A stretch of DNA of 19,233 nucleotides from Pavlovales sp. CCMP2436. Taxonomy: Eukaryota; Haptophyta; Pavlovophyceae; Pavlovales. The first letter of the stretch is position 1; each line of letters begins with the position of its first letter. Location of the stretch: contig MU631352.1 of NCBI GenBank assembly GCA_026770615.1, forward strand, positions 292,314 to 311,546, in the 5' to 3' direction. Made by a program: the position numbers and the translations under genes. Below, piece after piece: positions 1-8,407 of the stretch. The notes under the pieces are model-generated. The model did no database searches. It was not told the DNA's origin and was given only the letters and a program-made list of their open reading frames with translations.

Positions 1-2619
1 CCGGTTTTGGACAGAGAAGAGTGCACACAGATGGTGGCTCCAACCTCAACGCCAAGGACGTTGAAGACCTTCTGCTAGAGTTCGGAATGAGCGCGAACGT
101 GACCTCCGCGCACGACACGCCACAATCGAACGGGAAGGTGGAAAGATTCATAGGGACGCTCGCGGCTGATACACGAGCACTCCTCGCCATGTCTAAGGTT
201 CCTATCAAGAACTGGCCATGGGCTATGCGGCATGCATACGTTGCTCGCAACATGCTGGCCTCCCAACAGATCGTACGCGATAACGTCAAGATCTGGGTCT
301 CGTCGCACGAGATATTCTTCGGCACAAGACCAACAGCGAAACACCTGACCGTGTTCGGAGCTCCCTGCAAGATGTTCCTCATCGGCCCGGCTCGCGACAA
401 GAAGGGCAAACTCGGTCTCCCAATGGAGCGAGGGCGCATCCTAGGCTACGGGGGTGATGGCGTGCAACATGGAGACTCCATGCGTCTCATCCTGGGCTAC
501 ATCGTGCTGCTAGCTAACGGCACTGTGAACTACTCGAGACACGTCGAGATCGACGAGCGGGATCTGATCGCGGGAGGGCACACCCCTTGGCGAGTGGAAC
601 AGAGCGACCAGATGGGTCGAAGTTCACGACAACACCAGAGTGTTACCATCCAGCATGCAGGCCGAAGCTTCGATCAGGACGTCACAGAGGCAGACGACAC
701 ACCGGCCGCCGCCGAATCTCTACCACACCTCATCCCGGGTGACGATTCAGGAACTGAGGATGGGGAGTCGGAGGTCGAGTCGGACAGTCGAGATGACCTC
801 CCGACGATCCGAGCAAGAACGCTGAAGAAAGTGGTGGATCAGGATCTGATCGAATACGACAACCCGATCTAAGTCCTGCCCAAGGGGCATGACCCGCTGC
901 GGCGGGACAGAGCTGCTAGGAGGAAGACCACGACTCCCGAGATCGCCAAGGCCCGCGCGGCTATTGGCATCACGCACAAAGGAATACCGGTTACCATCCC
1001 GAGGCACTACCGCCAGGCGAGAGCATCGCCCCAAGCGGACGAGTGGGCCAAGGCAATGGAGTCCAAGCTGGCTGCACATCGAGACCTCAACACCTTCAGC
1101 GAAAAGGTGGTGAAGGTTGGTACCAGAGTACTACCATCACAGTGGGTCTACGAGGCAAATTCTGACAAGGCGGGTGAGGTCACCCGTTGAAAAGCTCGCA
1201 TGGTGGTGATGGGCAACTTCCAGAAGGAAGGCATCGACTACACCGAGGTGTTTTCACCCACCATCAGGAGTGAGCAAGTCCTGCTACTACTAGCCATTGG
1301 TGCCAAGGTCGACGGCAGCCGCCGGCGAGACTTGAGGCACGCGGAGGTCAAAATCTTCTGGAAGGGAGACGTTTCAGATGCCTATCTGACGTCCACCCTC
1401 GAAGAGGGAGACCGTCCGTTATTCGCTTTACCCGCGGGGTATGAAGCGCAGACGACAGCTCCGTCGGAGCAGATCGTGGTGGCTGAGGCCATCAAGGCTC
1501 AAATGGGCCTGAAGCAGTCGGGCCGCGCATGGTACCGACATCATCAAGCACGTTTGCCTTAGCGCGGGTTCGTGCTCTGCGAGGGCGCACCGTGCATCTT
1601 CATCAAGATCGCACCGTGTAAAGGAGTCATCATCGCCGGTAACTTCGTGGATGATCTACTTCTGCTCAACCTGACGGGCAACCCCAAGGCTATCGAGGAA
1701 CTTGCAGCAGACCTCGCTAAGCACTACACCCTGAAGGTGCAAGACGCGCTCGGGAAGTTCCTTGGGGCGCAGTTCGAGTACACCCCAGAGGGCATGTACA
1801 TGTACCTTGAGACTTATATCAAGGGCATAGTCGCAGGATTCGGCATGGCCGATTGCAAGCCGGGACGCACGCCGGAGGCGGAGAAGGACAACTCCACCAT
1901 CGAGGATGAGCAGCTACTCAACCGCAAGGACCTCAAAACTTTCAAGAGATGACCGGCGCCATCATGTTTGGCATGACGACGTGCCGGCCCGATCTGGCTC
2001 ACGCAACCAACACGTTAGCTAGACGGATGAGCACACCACGGGTGTGCGATATGCTCGCAGCCAAGCGCGTGCTGAGGTACCTCAGGGGAACTCCACGGCT
2101 AGGTCTCCTCTTCCGCTTCGAAGCAGATAGCAAGCATTCGGGCATATCGGCGTTCGCGGACACCGATTGGGCCAACGACAAGGAGGAGCGAAGTTCCACC
2201 ACCGGGTACATAGTTATGTACAATGGTGCACCTATCGCTTGGCACTCGAGCCTTCAGTCGGTCATTGCACTCTCGACTTGTGAGTCAGAGTACATTGTCA
2301 TCAGCAGTGCTGCCGCGAGCTGGCCTATCTCCGAGAGCTGGCGACCTTCCTCCACCAGTCGGAAGAGGAGCCAACGCCGGTCTTCGAGGATAACCAGGGC
2401 ACCATCGACCTGGTCAAGAACCCGGTACACCACAAGAGGTCGAAACACATCGACGTCAAATACCACTACATCCGAGTGGCGCACGAGAAGGGCATGATCA
2501 AAGTCCTAAATGTCCACACCGACCTGAACCGTGCGGACATCATGACGAAGGCGACGACGGCGACAATCTTCCATCGGCACGTCGACGCCATCATGCTCCA
2601 AGGCAACGCCCTTCCCTAG
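1..2619 (+). pseudogene. Ty1/copia retrotransposon pol remnant: integrase, reverse transcriptase, RNase H (5' truncated by window)
   Basis: Reading starts before the window; frame 3 is open from base 3. Bases 1-872 give the integrase end, with the HTDGGSN strand (catalytic Asp) and NGKVERFIGTL (catalytic Glu), then the GKLGLPMERGRILGY region. RT follows: KARMVVMGNFQKEGIDYTEVFSPT near 1191-1262, GLKQSGRAWY near 1507, and the FVDD catalytic box near 1645-1660 (copia usually YVDD). RNase H follows with TDWANDKEERSSTTGY, STCESEY and, in a third frame, VHHKRSKHIDVKYHYI and ADIMTK, ending at the TAG of 2617-2619. One frame runs through three stops: TAA 870-872, TGA 1188-1190 and TAG 1560-1562. The frame then slips by -1 near 1945-1955 and again near 2290-2320. 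The element cannot make an intact Pol. The domain order IN-RT-RH is that of copia, not gypsy. Very sure of family; subfamily unknown. Confidence 0.95.
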
Positions 2620-2695
2620 CCTGCGGGCGAAGCAACCTCACGACTGTACCAAGACGTCAGTTAACGTCCGGGTGATGTCGTGGGTCGCGGGGGGG

Positions 2696-2930
2696 TGTTA
2701 GCATTCGTGCGCGCTCAGAAGCGTGGTCGGATGTGTGGATGCTCGAGGGCATCCAAAGATGAGGACTCGAGGGTACTCATCGGGGGTTTTACTGGAAATG
2801 TTATCCGTTCCCCCTCATCGCGGCAGAACACTACCAGTCGGCGGCAGTCGTCGGCAAGGTTAAGGGATGCCCTTAACCTAAAAGGTATGAAAGAAAGTCG
2901 AGCTGATACGAAATGACCACCATATAGGCC
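2696..2930 (+). mobile_element. Probable start of the copia 3' LTR
   Basis: About 75 bases after the pol stop, a G-rich run (2684-2695, preceded by a purine-rich stretch) that could serve as polypurine tract is followed by TGTTAG at 2696, the usual TG start of a copia LTR. I do not find a matching CTAACA or other clear CA end, and the 5' LTR is outside the window, so the right boundary is unknown; the end given is simply where the next element begins. Small open frames here are not convincing genes. Confidence 0.45.
2858..2878. repeat. Perfect 9-bp hairpin with 3-nt loop
   Basis: GGTTAAGGG, loop ATG, CCCTTAACC. It sits in the probable LTR, where such a palindrome may be part of the LTR regulatory or termination structure. 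No U-run follows, and a bacterial-type terminator is not expected here. Confidence 0.6.
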
Positions 2931-3193
2931 CGGGACACCTATTAATTGCCTTCGGCGGCCTCCCGATTTACCAGAATCCCTTCTATTGGGTGGTGGGTTT
3001 CTTGCGTGGCTAGATCGATCTCGTTTATCCCCTAAGGTCGTGGTGGATCCGGGTAGACGGGCACTATTTCTCGGTAGATCTCGGTCGATTCTCGGTAGAT
3101 CTCGGTAGACCGAAGAAGGGGGGGTGGGGTCTAGGTAGGTCTAGGTGGCGGCCACGAAGCAATGCGATTAATTAATAATTAATAGGTGTCCCG
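2931..3193. mobile_element. Small MITE-like element with perfect 17-bp terminal inverted repeats
   Basis: CGGGACACCTATTAATT at 2931-2947 is repeated exactly as its reverse complement at 3177-3193, bounding 263 bp with no coding capacity. The interior holds tandem copies of TCTCGGTAGATC-type units (about 3069-3112) and a G-rich stretch. I see no convincing target-site duplication; at most a CC flanks both sides. Size and arms fit a non-autonomous DNA transposon, but the family is not recognised. Confidence 0.6.
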
Positions 3194-3309
3194 CCGCTCG
3201 CGAAGCACGAGTTTGGCTCCTCGGGGCTTTCGGGGGAAGGGTTCGACGAAGACCTATGTCGGGGTGGTTCGGGTTCGGGGTGGTATGCGTGACCATGAGG
3301 GCGCTCGAC

Positions 3310-3662
3310 GTAATCGCTCAAATATGATTTTTTGGACGATAATGCCGAGTGTAAGGGTCTTCAAATATGATCGCGCGACGAGAATCCCGCTCGCTCAAAT
3401 ATGACTCTTTTCAGGCTTCAGCGAATGCGTGCGCGAAGCAGAGGGATAAAGCACGGCGGGCCCATAGAGAATCATATTCGTGTTTTTTATTTTCCTGTGT
3501 AACATTCTTTTCTCTAGAACTATTTTAGTAGTTTATATAAACCCCCACGCATCCAAAAAAGGCCAAAAGGAGTCATATTTGAGCGAGCAGGATTCCCATG
3601 CAAAAATCTTAAATGAGCGGACTTACACTCGGTAAACTCGTGGCGAAGATCATATTTGAGTG
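3310..3662. mobile_element. Imperfect fold-back (MITE-like) element with ~100-bp arms
   Basis: TCAAATATGA occurs at 3318, 3361 and 3395; its complement TCATATTTGA occurs at 3573 and 3650. CCGAGTGTAAG at 3345-3355 pairs with CTTACACTCGG at 3622-3632, and the stretch 3383-3406 pairs almost perfectly with 3571-3595. The order is mirrored, so the two arms (about 3310-3412 and 3567-3660) form a long imperfect inverted repeat around an AT-rich centre containing TATATAAA (about 3535). No coding capacity is evident. Confidence 0.65.
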
Positions 3663-3675
3663 ACGGTCATAAGTC

Positions 3676-4480
3676 GTCACAAAAAGAAAGTCGAACCGTA
3701 AAAACACGGGTATAGACATGACTTTCATATTATGTAGTTGTGAGACTGGCTGGAAAAATAACTAAGATTTTGTAAATAGCCAAAAAGAATTGCGGCCGCA
3801 AATAGCCTGCGGGCTACCGGAATAGCACAATAACCGTTAGGGCTACCGGATGCAGCACAGCACGGGATGCTCAATATAGGGCCTTCTGGGGCAAAACTCG
3901 GGCATCCGGAGGCCTAGCGAGGTGCGGCAGGACCATAGAGGCGGGCACTAGGCCCAGGGGACCAACCGCGGTCCATTTATCGTCGATCTATGCCACTTTG
4001 AAAAAACACCAAATGAGCAAAGGGGGTCGGTCCCCTTAGGGAAAAGTTGATTTTTTGAAATCGAGTTAGCGCGAGCCAGAGGTCGATGTGGACATGGGTG
4101 GCGGCCATGAAGTTCGCCAGGGGGCTGGGGGCGATCGATCTGGAGCCTTGGCGAGTACTGAAGGTCGACTGGGCGCCTGTACGGTCCGTGTGAAAAAAGT
4201 ACATGGATTTCCCAGGGGGTTACTGTAAATAGCACACCCCTGGATACACGTATATAGCACCCCTGCGAGGCGAGGGATACGGAACATAGCACATTTACCA
4301 AAAAGACGGTGTTTTGGCTGTGGGTCTTGGAAGGTTCTTGGAGGGTCTTGAATGGGACTTGGAGGTCTTGGAAGGGTCTTGGAAGGTCTTGGATGGGTGT
4401 TTTTTAGATTTTTAATAATATTTAGTGAAGATCTTATTAGTATTTTATTAGTATTTTAGTGGTTTTTTTTAGTGGTTTTT
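3676..4480. other. Gene-poor spacer with short repeats, left flank of the virus-like element
   Basis: No convincing gene on either strand; the three overlapping minus frames of 73-117 codons at 3948-4301 have no recognisable composition or motif. AATAGC/ATAGCAC motifs recur (about 3775, 3800, 3822, 4227, 4253, 4283). A G-rich tandem array and then T-rich DNA precede the MCP stop. The left end of the viral element is probably somewhere here, but no terminal repeat could be matched to the right side. Confidence 0.5.
4320..4397. repeat. Degenerate tandem repeat of GGTCTTGGAAG-like units
   Basis: About seven copies of an imperfect 10-13 bp unit (GGTCTTGGAA, GGTTCTTGGAG, GGTCTTGAATG and so on) run head to tail just before the AT-rich 3' flank of the MCP gene. 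Its place at the outer edge of the viral gene block suggests a terminal or subterminal repeat of the element; this is inference. Confidence 0.6.
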
Positions 4481-4481
4481 T

Positions 4482-5744
4482 TTACGACTGGTAAGACAGG
4501 AGGCCTTGCTGTGCGACCAAGATCTTCTCGTGCTGCACCCAGACGTCGACCATCAGGGCCGGATTATCAGCAGCGATCTGGGCTTCGAAGACGACATGCA
4601 TCAACTGGGTGCTCACACCGTCCGATAGCGAGTCACTCTGCGGGAAAGCCTGCAGGGCCAGCCCGATACAGAACCCGTCGTTGACGAACTCGGTTGCACT
4701 CACACAAGAACGAGCCGAACTATCAGAGATACCCGACCCCAGTGCCTTCGATAGCTCGAAACGTGCCTCGGCAGCGCTGCCTGTGGTATCGATCGTAGAC
4801 TGGGGGACCACCATGGCACCCAAACGGAAACGGTAATTCTTGCAGCCTGCACGAGTGCGCTTTGTGACTGTTTTGGTAAGGTGAGGGTTTGCATCGGCAC
4901 TTTCCTCGAAGCTCACGAAGATGTTGCACGCGGAGCTCACACGCACGGGAATTTGCATCGATATGAATCCTGCGTTAGCGCTAGTGGTGCTACGATAGTG
5001 GGAAAAGTCGAAACAAGGCACGGTGACCACGCCCCCGAGTGCTTGGTACATTGCGGTCTCGACTGCGGCGTCAAGCCTCACCTCGGACAAGTGCAATTTG
5101 GCGTTCGTCACCGTCACCCCCGAAGTTGAAGCCGTTGAGTTAGCGTACGTTCCCCAGTCAACACTCGGTGCGAATTTAATTTCCAGTCTAATGGAATCTT
5201 TCAGGGCACTCAACGGTATAGCTTTCATCGCCAAAGTTCCGAGCATGTTCATCAGAGGGAGTGCGACCGTCAGAGAATCTCCGGCAGCAATGGTGGCACC
5301 TGCGCGAGAATAGTAGGATCTCACGATCTCGGCAGGGTCGTTATCGGTACAATTATAGTCAGCAATCCCCCGCATGGTGCCGCTCGAGCGAAGGCTATCA
5401 AGATCCGTAGTAAAATCCTGGATAATCGAGAATAAAAAACCAAACTCTGAAATGCTACTGAGATGCTGGCTTCCGAAGAACACATCGATCGAAGATATCA
5501 TTGAAATTGCACCGCCATCGAGGACGATAGGGCTAGCGTTTCCGTTTACAATCGTATAAGACAACACGGTCTGTGAGCCATCTAGGTGGAGGCCTGGGAG
5601 ACCTGCTTGGATGTCAAAAGTCAGCTTTCCACCGCCAGAAACAGGTCCACTACCGGAACTAGACGTTAGGTAATGGCGAAGCATCTTCACGGGCGGAGCG
5701 AGCGGGCGCGGTTCGTACTGGTAATAACTGGGAATGGCTTCCAT
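4482..5744 (-). CDS. Major capsid protein (PLV/adintovirus type, probable double jelly roll)
   Basis: 420 aa, ATG at 5744, TAA stop. Would form the hexon-like trimers of an icosahedral capsid. The protein is Ser/Thr/Ala-rich and beta-strand-rich with few charged stretches. After a Pro/Tyr-rich N-terminus (PRPLAPPVKMLRHY) comes a Gly/Ser linker. Residues about 75-115 carry the hydrophobic pattern with SSIDVFFGSQHLSSISEFGFL, like the region where capsid proteins of PLVs and virophages have an 'ng..iE.i.eY..l' stretch. The length suits a small DJR capsid protein. It is last in the minus-strand block penton - small basic protein - MCP and lies 78 bp after its neighbour, with the 13-bp promoter motif 26 nt upstream. 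The frame is intact. No single diagnostic motif exists, so the call rests on pattern, size and company (penton, ATPase). Confidence 0.75.
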   Translation of the reverse strand: MEAIPSYYQYEPRPLAPPVKMLRHYLTSSSGSGPVSGGGKLTFDIQAGLPGLHLDGSQTVLSYTIVNGNASPIVLDGGAISMISSIDVFFGSQHLSSISEFGFLFSIIQDFTTDLDSLRSSGTMRGIADYNCTDNDPAEIVRSYYSRAGATIAAGDSLTVALPLMNMLGTLAMKAIPLSALKDSIRLEIKFAPSVDWGTYANSTASTSGVTVTNAKLHLSEVRLDAAVETAMYQALGGVVTVPCFDFSHYRSTTSANAGFISMQIPVRVSSACNIFVSFEESADANPHLTKTVTKRTRAGCKNYRFRLGAMVVPQSTIDTTGSAAEARFELSKALGSGISDSSARSCVSATEFVNDGFCIGLALQAFPQSDSLSDGVSTQLMHVVFEAQIAADNPALMVDVWVQHEKILVAQQGLLSYQS

Positions 5745-5770
5745 CTAATTCGGCAATGTAGACGTACTCA

Positions 5771-5783
5771 AGATTTTTATTTC
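5771..5783 (-). promoter_or_regulatory. Promoter-like motif GAAATAAAAATCT upstream of MCP
   Basis: On the minus strand GAAATAAAAATCT ends 26 nt before the MCP ATG. The identical 13-mer sits at the identical 26-nt distance before the gene at 7124 on the other strand, which is hard to ascribe to chance. Probably a core promoter of the element; timing class unknown. Confidence 0.65.
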
Positions 5784-5822
5784 GTTTTTTTTTGTTAAAC
5801 GACGTCAATGACGTCACCAAGG

Positions 5823-6167
5823 TCAAGAGTTGGCCATTCGCTCGAATTGAGAAGTGAGACCACGTAGCTCCTTGCTAGCACCCACGCCACTTGCGAAATT
5901 GCCTATCTGGCCAGCAACCCGGGCGCCGGCTGACAAGCCATTTAGAACGTCACGTCCGAAGCCCAGAGCCTCCCCAGCTCCCGGGATCCTACCAAGCTCG
6001 GAATTCTCGATAGCATTGAGACCGAGCCTTGCGTTCTGTGCGATCTTGGAAACTGTAGATGCTGCATTTTGAAGGAAATTGCCGGACGCGCGGCCGAAAT
6101 TTTGAAGCTTCGGGAGGGCATTATATCCCCACCGTGCGGCGTTTCTACCGAAACGTCCCCAGTTCAT
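5823..6167 (-). CDS. Small basic Gly/Ala-rich protein, candidate minor capsid (pVI-like) protein
   Basis: 114 aa, ATG at 6167, lying between penton (51 bp upstream) and MCP (78 bp downstream). The N-terminus is basic and aromatic (MNWGRFGRNAARWGY); the rest alternates Gly, Ala, Asn and hydrophobic residues (FLQNAASTVSKIAQNARLG, AGARVAGQIGNFASGVGA), a pattern able to form amphipathic helices. In adenoviruses and PLVs such small proteins between capsid genes are cement or membrane-active proteins. That role is inferred from position and composition; no homologous motif is recognised. Intact. Confidence 0.65.
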   Translation of the reverse strand: MNWGRFGRNAARWGYNALPKLQNFGRASGNFLQNAASTVSKIAQNARLGLNAIENSELGRIPGAGEALGFGRDVLNGLSAGARVAGQIGNFASGVGASKELRGLTSQFERMANS

Positions 6168-6218
6168 TGCTTAAGTGTACAAATACACGAGATATTAATC
6201 GACAACCAGTCCGTACGT

Positions 6219-6995
6219 TTAGTCGATCATGACATCGAGCACAACAGACCACGAGAGACCTTGAGTATTATAGGGCTGCTGATTCTCGTCCAGGAGGGCG
6301 ATAACCACACTGCTCAGTGTTCTTCTACGTGCGTTCATATACGGAGCCGAATCTGACTTGAAAACTTGGATGTCGCCATATGCAACACTCACGGGTACCG
6401 AGGCGAGAAGATTCGTGGTATTTTCACCAGTTCTGCTAAGCGAGTCTTGCACGTCCAGCTCGAAACTCTCACTCGCTACTAGGACTGCACGAGCTCCACC
6501 TAGGTCGATCATGCGCGGCGCAGTCGTCGGGCTACCCGAAGGAATTGTGATATTAAAGCTCTTATTCATCCCCAGGATCTTGTGAGCGGTGGTGGTCTCG
6601 TTTGTTGCGATCGAGATGTTGCCGCCTTGACTGTGCGCGAATGTAAGCTTGTTAGTCGTCGAGTCAAATGCCGAGCTCACACCCGCGGCCAACATTGCCG
6701 AAGTAGAATTGATAGCGCTTGCGAGAGCCTCCCCGCTCGTATACTGGCTAATTGGAATTGTAACGACTGACATCGCGTCCCCGGCAAGAAGCAGTACAAA
6801 CGTGTTATTCGAAGGGTTTACGTTGGGCTGAATAATCGGAATAGAGCACGACTCGAGACGTACGTACATGGCCTCCCGTCCTCCTGAGAGCGAGATACCC
6901 GGTGATAAATCGAATACGACACTGTCCGTCCGGTCTGCCCCCAGCGGAAACTTATCGGCTTGGTCGCTCGAAAGGTAGAGGCGGTGCAGCACCAT
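6219..6995 (-). CDS. Penton (minor capsid) protein, single jelly roll type
   Basis: 258 aa, ATG at 6995, TAA stop. It should occupy the fivefold vertices. The N-terminus MVLHRLYLSSDQADKF and the C-terminal run ALLDENQQPYNTQGLSWSVV, then LDVMID, match the pattern of PLV/polinton penton proteins, in which a 'lyLsS' start and a terminal 'l.DenG.p.d..gldWs..le.' strand are typical. Between them are alternating hydrophobic strands and a VVTIPISQYTSGEALASAIN segment, also family-like. First gene of the minus-strand structural block; the divergent 128-bp gap to the gene at 7124 holds promoter motifs for both. Intact frame. Confidence 0.75.
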   Translation of the reverse strand: MVLHRLYLSSDQADKFPLGADRTDSVVFDLSPGISLSGGREAMYVRLESCSIPIIQPNVNPSNNTFVLLLAGDAMSVVTIPISQYTSGEALASAINSTSAMLAAGVSSAFDSTTNKLTFAHSQGGNISIATNETTTAHKILGMNKSFNITIPSGSPTTAPRMIDLGGARAVLVASESFELDVQDSLSRTGENTTNLLASVPVSVAYGDIQVFKSDSAPYMNARRRTLSSVVIALLDENQQPYNTQGLSWSVVLDVMID

Positions 6996-7019
6996 TATGG
7001 GACGTTATAGCAGGCGTGT

Positions 7020-7032
7020 ATATTTTTATTTT
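7020..7032 (-). promoter_or_regulatory. Variant of the AAATAAAAAT promoter motif upstream of penton
   Basis: Minus-strand AAAATAAAAATAT matches GAAATAAAAATCT at 11 of 13 positions and ends 24 nt before the penton ATG, close to the 26-nt spacing seen at MCP and at 7124. Confidence 0.5.
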
Positions 7033-7084
7033 AAATGGTAAGTGAATAAAGGCAGGTACTAAGTGGAGTGTCGAAAGTGAAAGT

Positions 7085-7097
7085 GAAATAAAAATCT
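7085..7097 (+). promoter_or_regulatory. Promoter-like motif GAAATAAAAATCT upstream of the P/T-rich gene
   Basis: Exact 13-bp copy of the motif found before MCP, ending 26 nt before the ATG at 7124. The shared divergent region 6996-7123 would fire penton leftward and this operon-like block rightward. Confidence 0.65.
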
Positions 7098-7123
7098 AAA
7101 GGTATGATAGTACCATATTTGTC

Positions 7124-7636
7124 ATGGAAAAAAAGAGCAAAGTTACCGAGGAACCAGCAACAGTTACGATCGCTGAGCATCACACACCACCAGTAGTCGA
7201 AAAAGAGACTATCGAGCCTTCACCTGTCACCACCCCGTCCACCCCGTCCACCTCGACTGCCACCTTGCCACCGACCCCAGACGCGCCTGCCAAGACAAAA
7301 CGTATTCCTAGTGAGAAGCAGCGTCTCAACTACTTGGCCGCTAATAAACGGCGAGTTCAGATTCTTGCAGATGCCAAAGCCATTCGGGTTGCTGCTGCGT
7401 ATGAAAAGGCACGTGAGAAAGCGGCAATCGAAGAATACGCTCTGGCTATAAAGCTTTCGACCAAGTACGGCTTTAACACCAGTCAAGCTTCATCAGTTCA
7501 ATCAGCTCCACAACCAGTAGCCTCACCAGTCCAGCAAGCGTCCAATTACGAGTCGGAAGGTGCTTCGACGGTGATCGCTGAACCACCTCCCTTTCGCTAT
7601 TACGAGAAGCCGGCTATATCGATTAGATACGTATAA
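7124..7636 (+). CDS. Unrecognised P/T-rich protein with a basic coiled-coil segment
   Basis: 170 aa, ATG at 7124. Residues 1-60 are rich in Thr, Pro, Glu and Val (PVTTPSTPSTSTATLPPTP). Residues about 62-112 are basic and Ala/Leu-rich (SEKQRLNYLAANKRRVQILA, then EKAREKAAIEEYALAIKL), suited to a helix or coiled coil. A Gln/Ser/Pro-rich tail ends in a Tyr/Arg-rich peptide. This layout suits a scaffold or core DNA-binding role, but I do not recognise the family. It shares the 13-bp motif with MCP and lies only 18 bp before the ATPase, so it is probably expressed with assembly genes. Intact. Confidence 0.7.
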   Translation: MEKKSKVTEEPATVTIAEHHTPPVVEKETIEPSPVTTPSTPSTSTATLPPTPDAPAKTKRIPSEKQRLNYLAANKRRVQILADAKAIRVAAAYEKAREKAAIEEYALAIKLSTKYGFNTSQASSVQSAPQPVASPVQQASNYESEGASTVIAEPPPFRYYEKPAISIRYV

Positions 7637-7645
7637 GGTGGTCGT

Positions 7646-7658
7646 TGAATAAAAATGA
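7646..7658 (+). promoter_or_regulatory. AATAAAAAT promoter-like core overlapping the first ATG of the ATPase gene
   Basis: TGAATAAAAATGA keeps the AATAAAAAT core. It overlaps the ATG at 7655 and lies 20 nt before the next in-frame ATG at 7679. If the core is a promoter, 7679 is the likelier translation start. Confidence 0.4.
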
Positions 7659-8407
7659 AGACAATATATAGTCCAAAAATGGTTGTAACGACCAAGCCTT
7701 CCAAGATAGACGAGGTGTCGGATGACCCGATGGACACCCCGATGGACAATTCGACCGATAAAGTGTTAGAAGAAAAAAATAATATTCAGCTCACAATACC
7801 TAGGTTTGGTGTCGACAATGCTCTTGGTGAAAGCATACCTGCGCCTCTACCGGCTCAACATATGTTTGCTTGTTTTATAGGCCCCCCTAGATCAGGGAAA
7901 ACGAGCTTGTCCACGGCGTTGCTCACTCAGACAGCTCCTAAGGTCTACAATGGTGTTTTCGATAACGTCTGGATGTTTGTGCCGGCCACGTCTTTCGCTT
8001 CAATGAGCGATTCACCGTTCAGAAATCATGATAAAGTAAGCCACGAGCTGGATAAGGCAACACTAGAAGCTGTGATCGTAAAGCTCGAGGCTGCGTCTAA
8101 GAAAAAACAGAACTCGCTTATTATCATCGATGATTTCATGGCCTCTCTTAAAGAGAATACGCTCAGATCTGCCCTTGAGAAACTGATTTCGAATCGACGT
8201 CACCTCAGGGTCAGCATTTGGGTTGTGACGCAGACGTTTCGATCAATACCGCTAACAATTCGTAAGCTAATTTCAGCTCTGTTCCTCTTCCGAGTTTCAA
8301 ATATTCGCGAGTTAGAAAGCATCCGAGAAGAGCTCGTTCCACGTGATAAAGTGGAATTTCAAGCCCTCTACAACCACGTTTTTTCGCCAGGAGCAGACTC
8401 GCATTAA
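7655..8407 (+). CDS. Packaging ATPase, FtsK-HerA/A32 type (tail separated by an in-frame TAA)
   Basis: 250 aa from ATG 7655; ATG 7679 (residue 9) may be the real start. It pumps DNA into the capsid. The Walker A box GPPRSGKTS is at residues 76-84 (Lys82), Walker B LIIIDD at 155-160, and the A32-type sensor stretch VTQTFRSIPLTIRK at 191-204 with Gln193. The N-terminal 45 residues are acidic and low complexity. The frame stops at TAA 8405-8407 after SPGADSH, but the same frame continues to 8479 with a typical A32 C-terminal strand, so the open frame probably lacks its last ~24 residues. The core ATPase domain is complete. The neighbour at 8481 starts 1 nt after that downstream stop. Confidence 0.92.
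   Translation: MKTIYSPKMVVTTKPSKIDEVSDDPMDTPMDNSTDKVLEEKNNIQLTIPRFGVDNALGESIPAPLPAQHMFACFIGPPRSGKTSLSTALLTQTAPKVYNGVFDNVWMFVPATSFASMSDSPFRNHDKVSHELDKATLEAVIVKLEAASKKKQNSLIIIDDFMASLKENTLRSALEKLISNRRHLRVSIWVVTQTFRSIPLTIRKLISALFLFRVSNIRELESIREELVPRDKVEFQALYNHVFSPGADSH

Noticed and set aside
2680..3404. Small plus-strand frames (72-78 codons) in the LTR and MITE region
   Set aside because: They lie within repeats and LTR-like DNA, have repetitive Arg/Gly/Ser composition, and start or end inside inverted-repeat arms.
3948..4301. Three overlapping minus-strand frames of 73-117 codons as genes
   Set aside because: They overlap one another in different frames, have non-AUG or weak starts, biased Pro/Arg composition typical of GC-rich spacer DNA, and no recognisable motif.
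4423..4481. T-rich tract after MCP as a poxvirus-like termination signal
   Set aside because: Runs of T with TTAGTGG repeats are present, but nothing in the sequence singles out a specific termination signal and low-complexity AT-rich DNA is enough to explain it.
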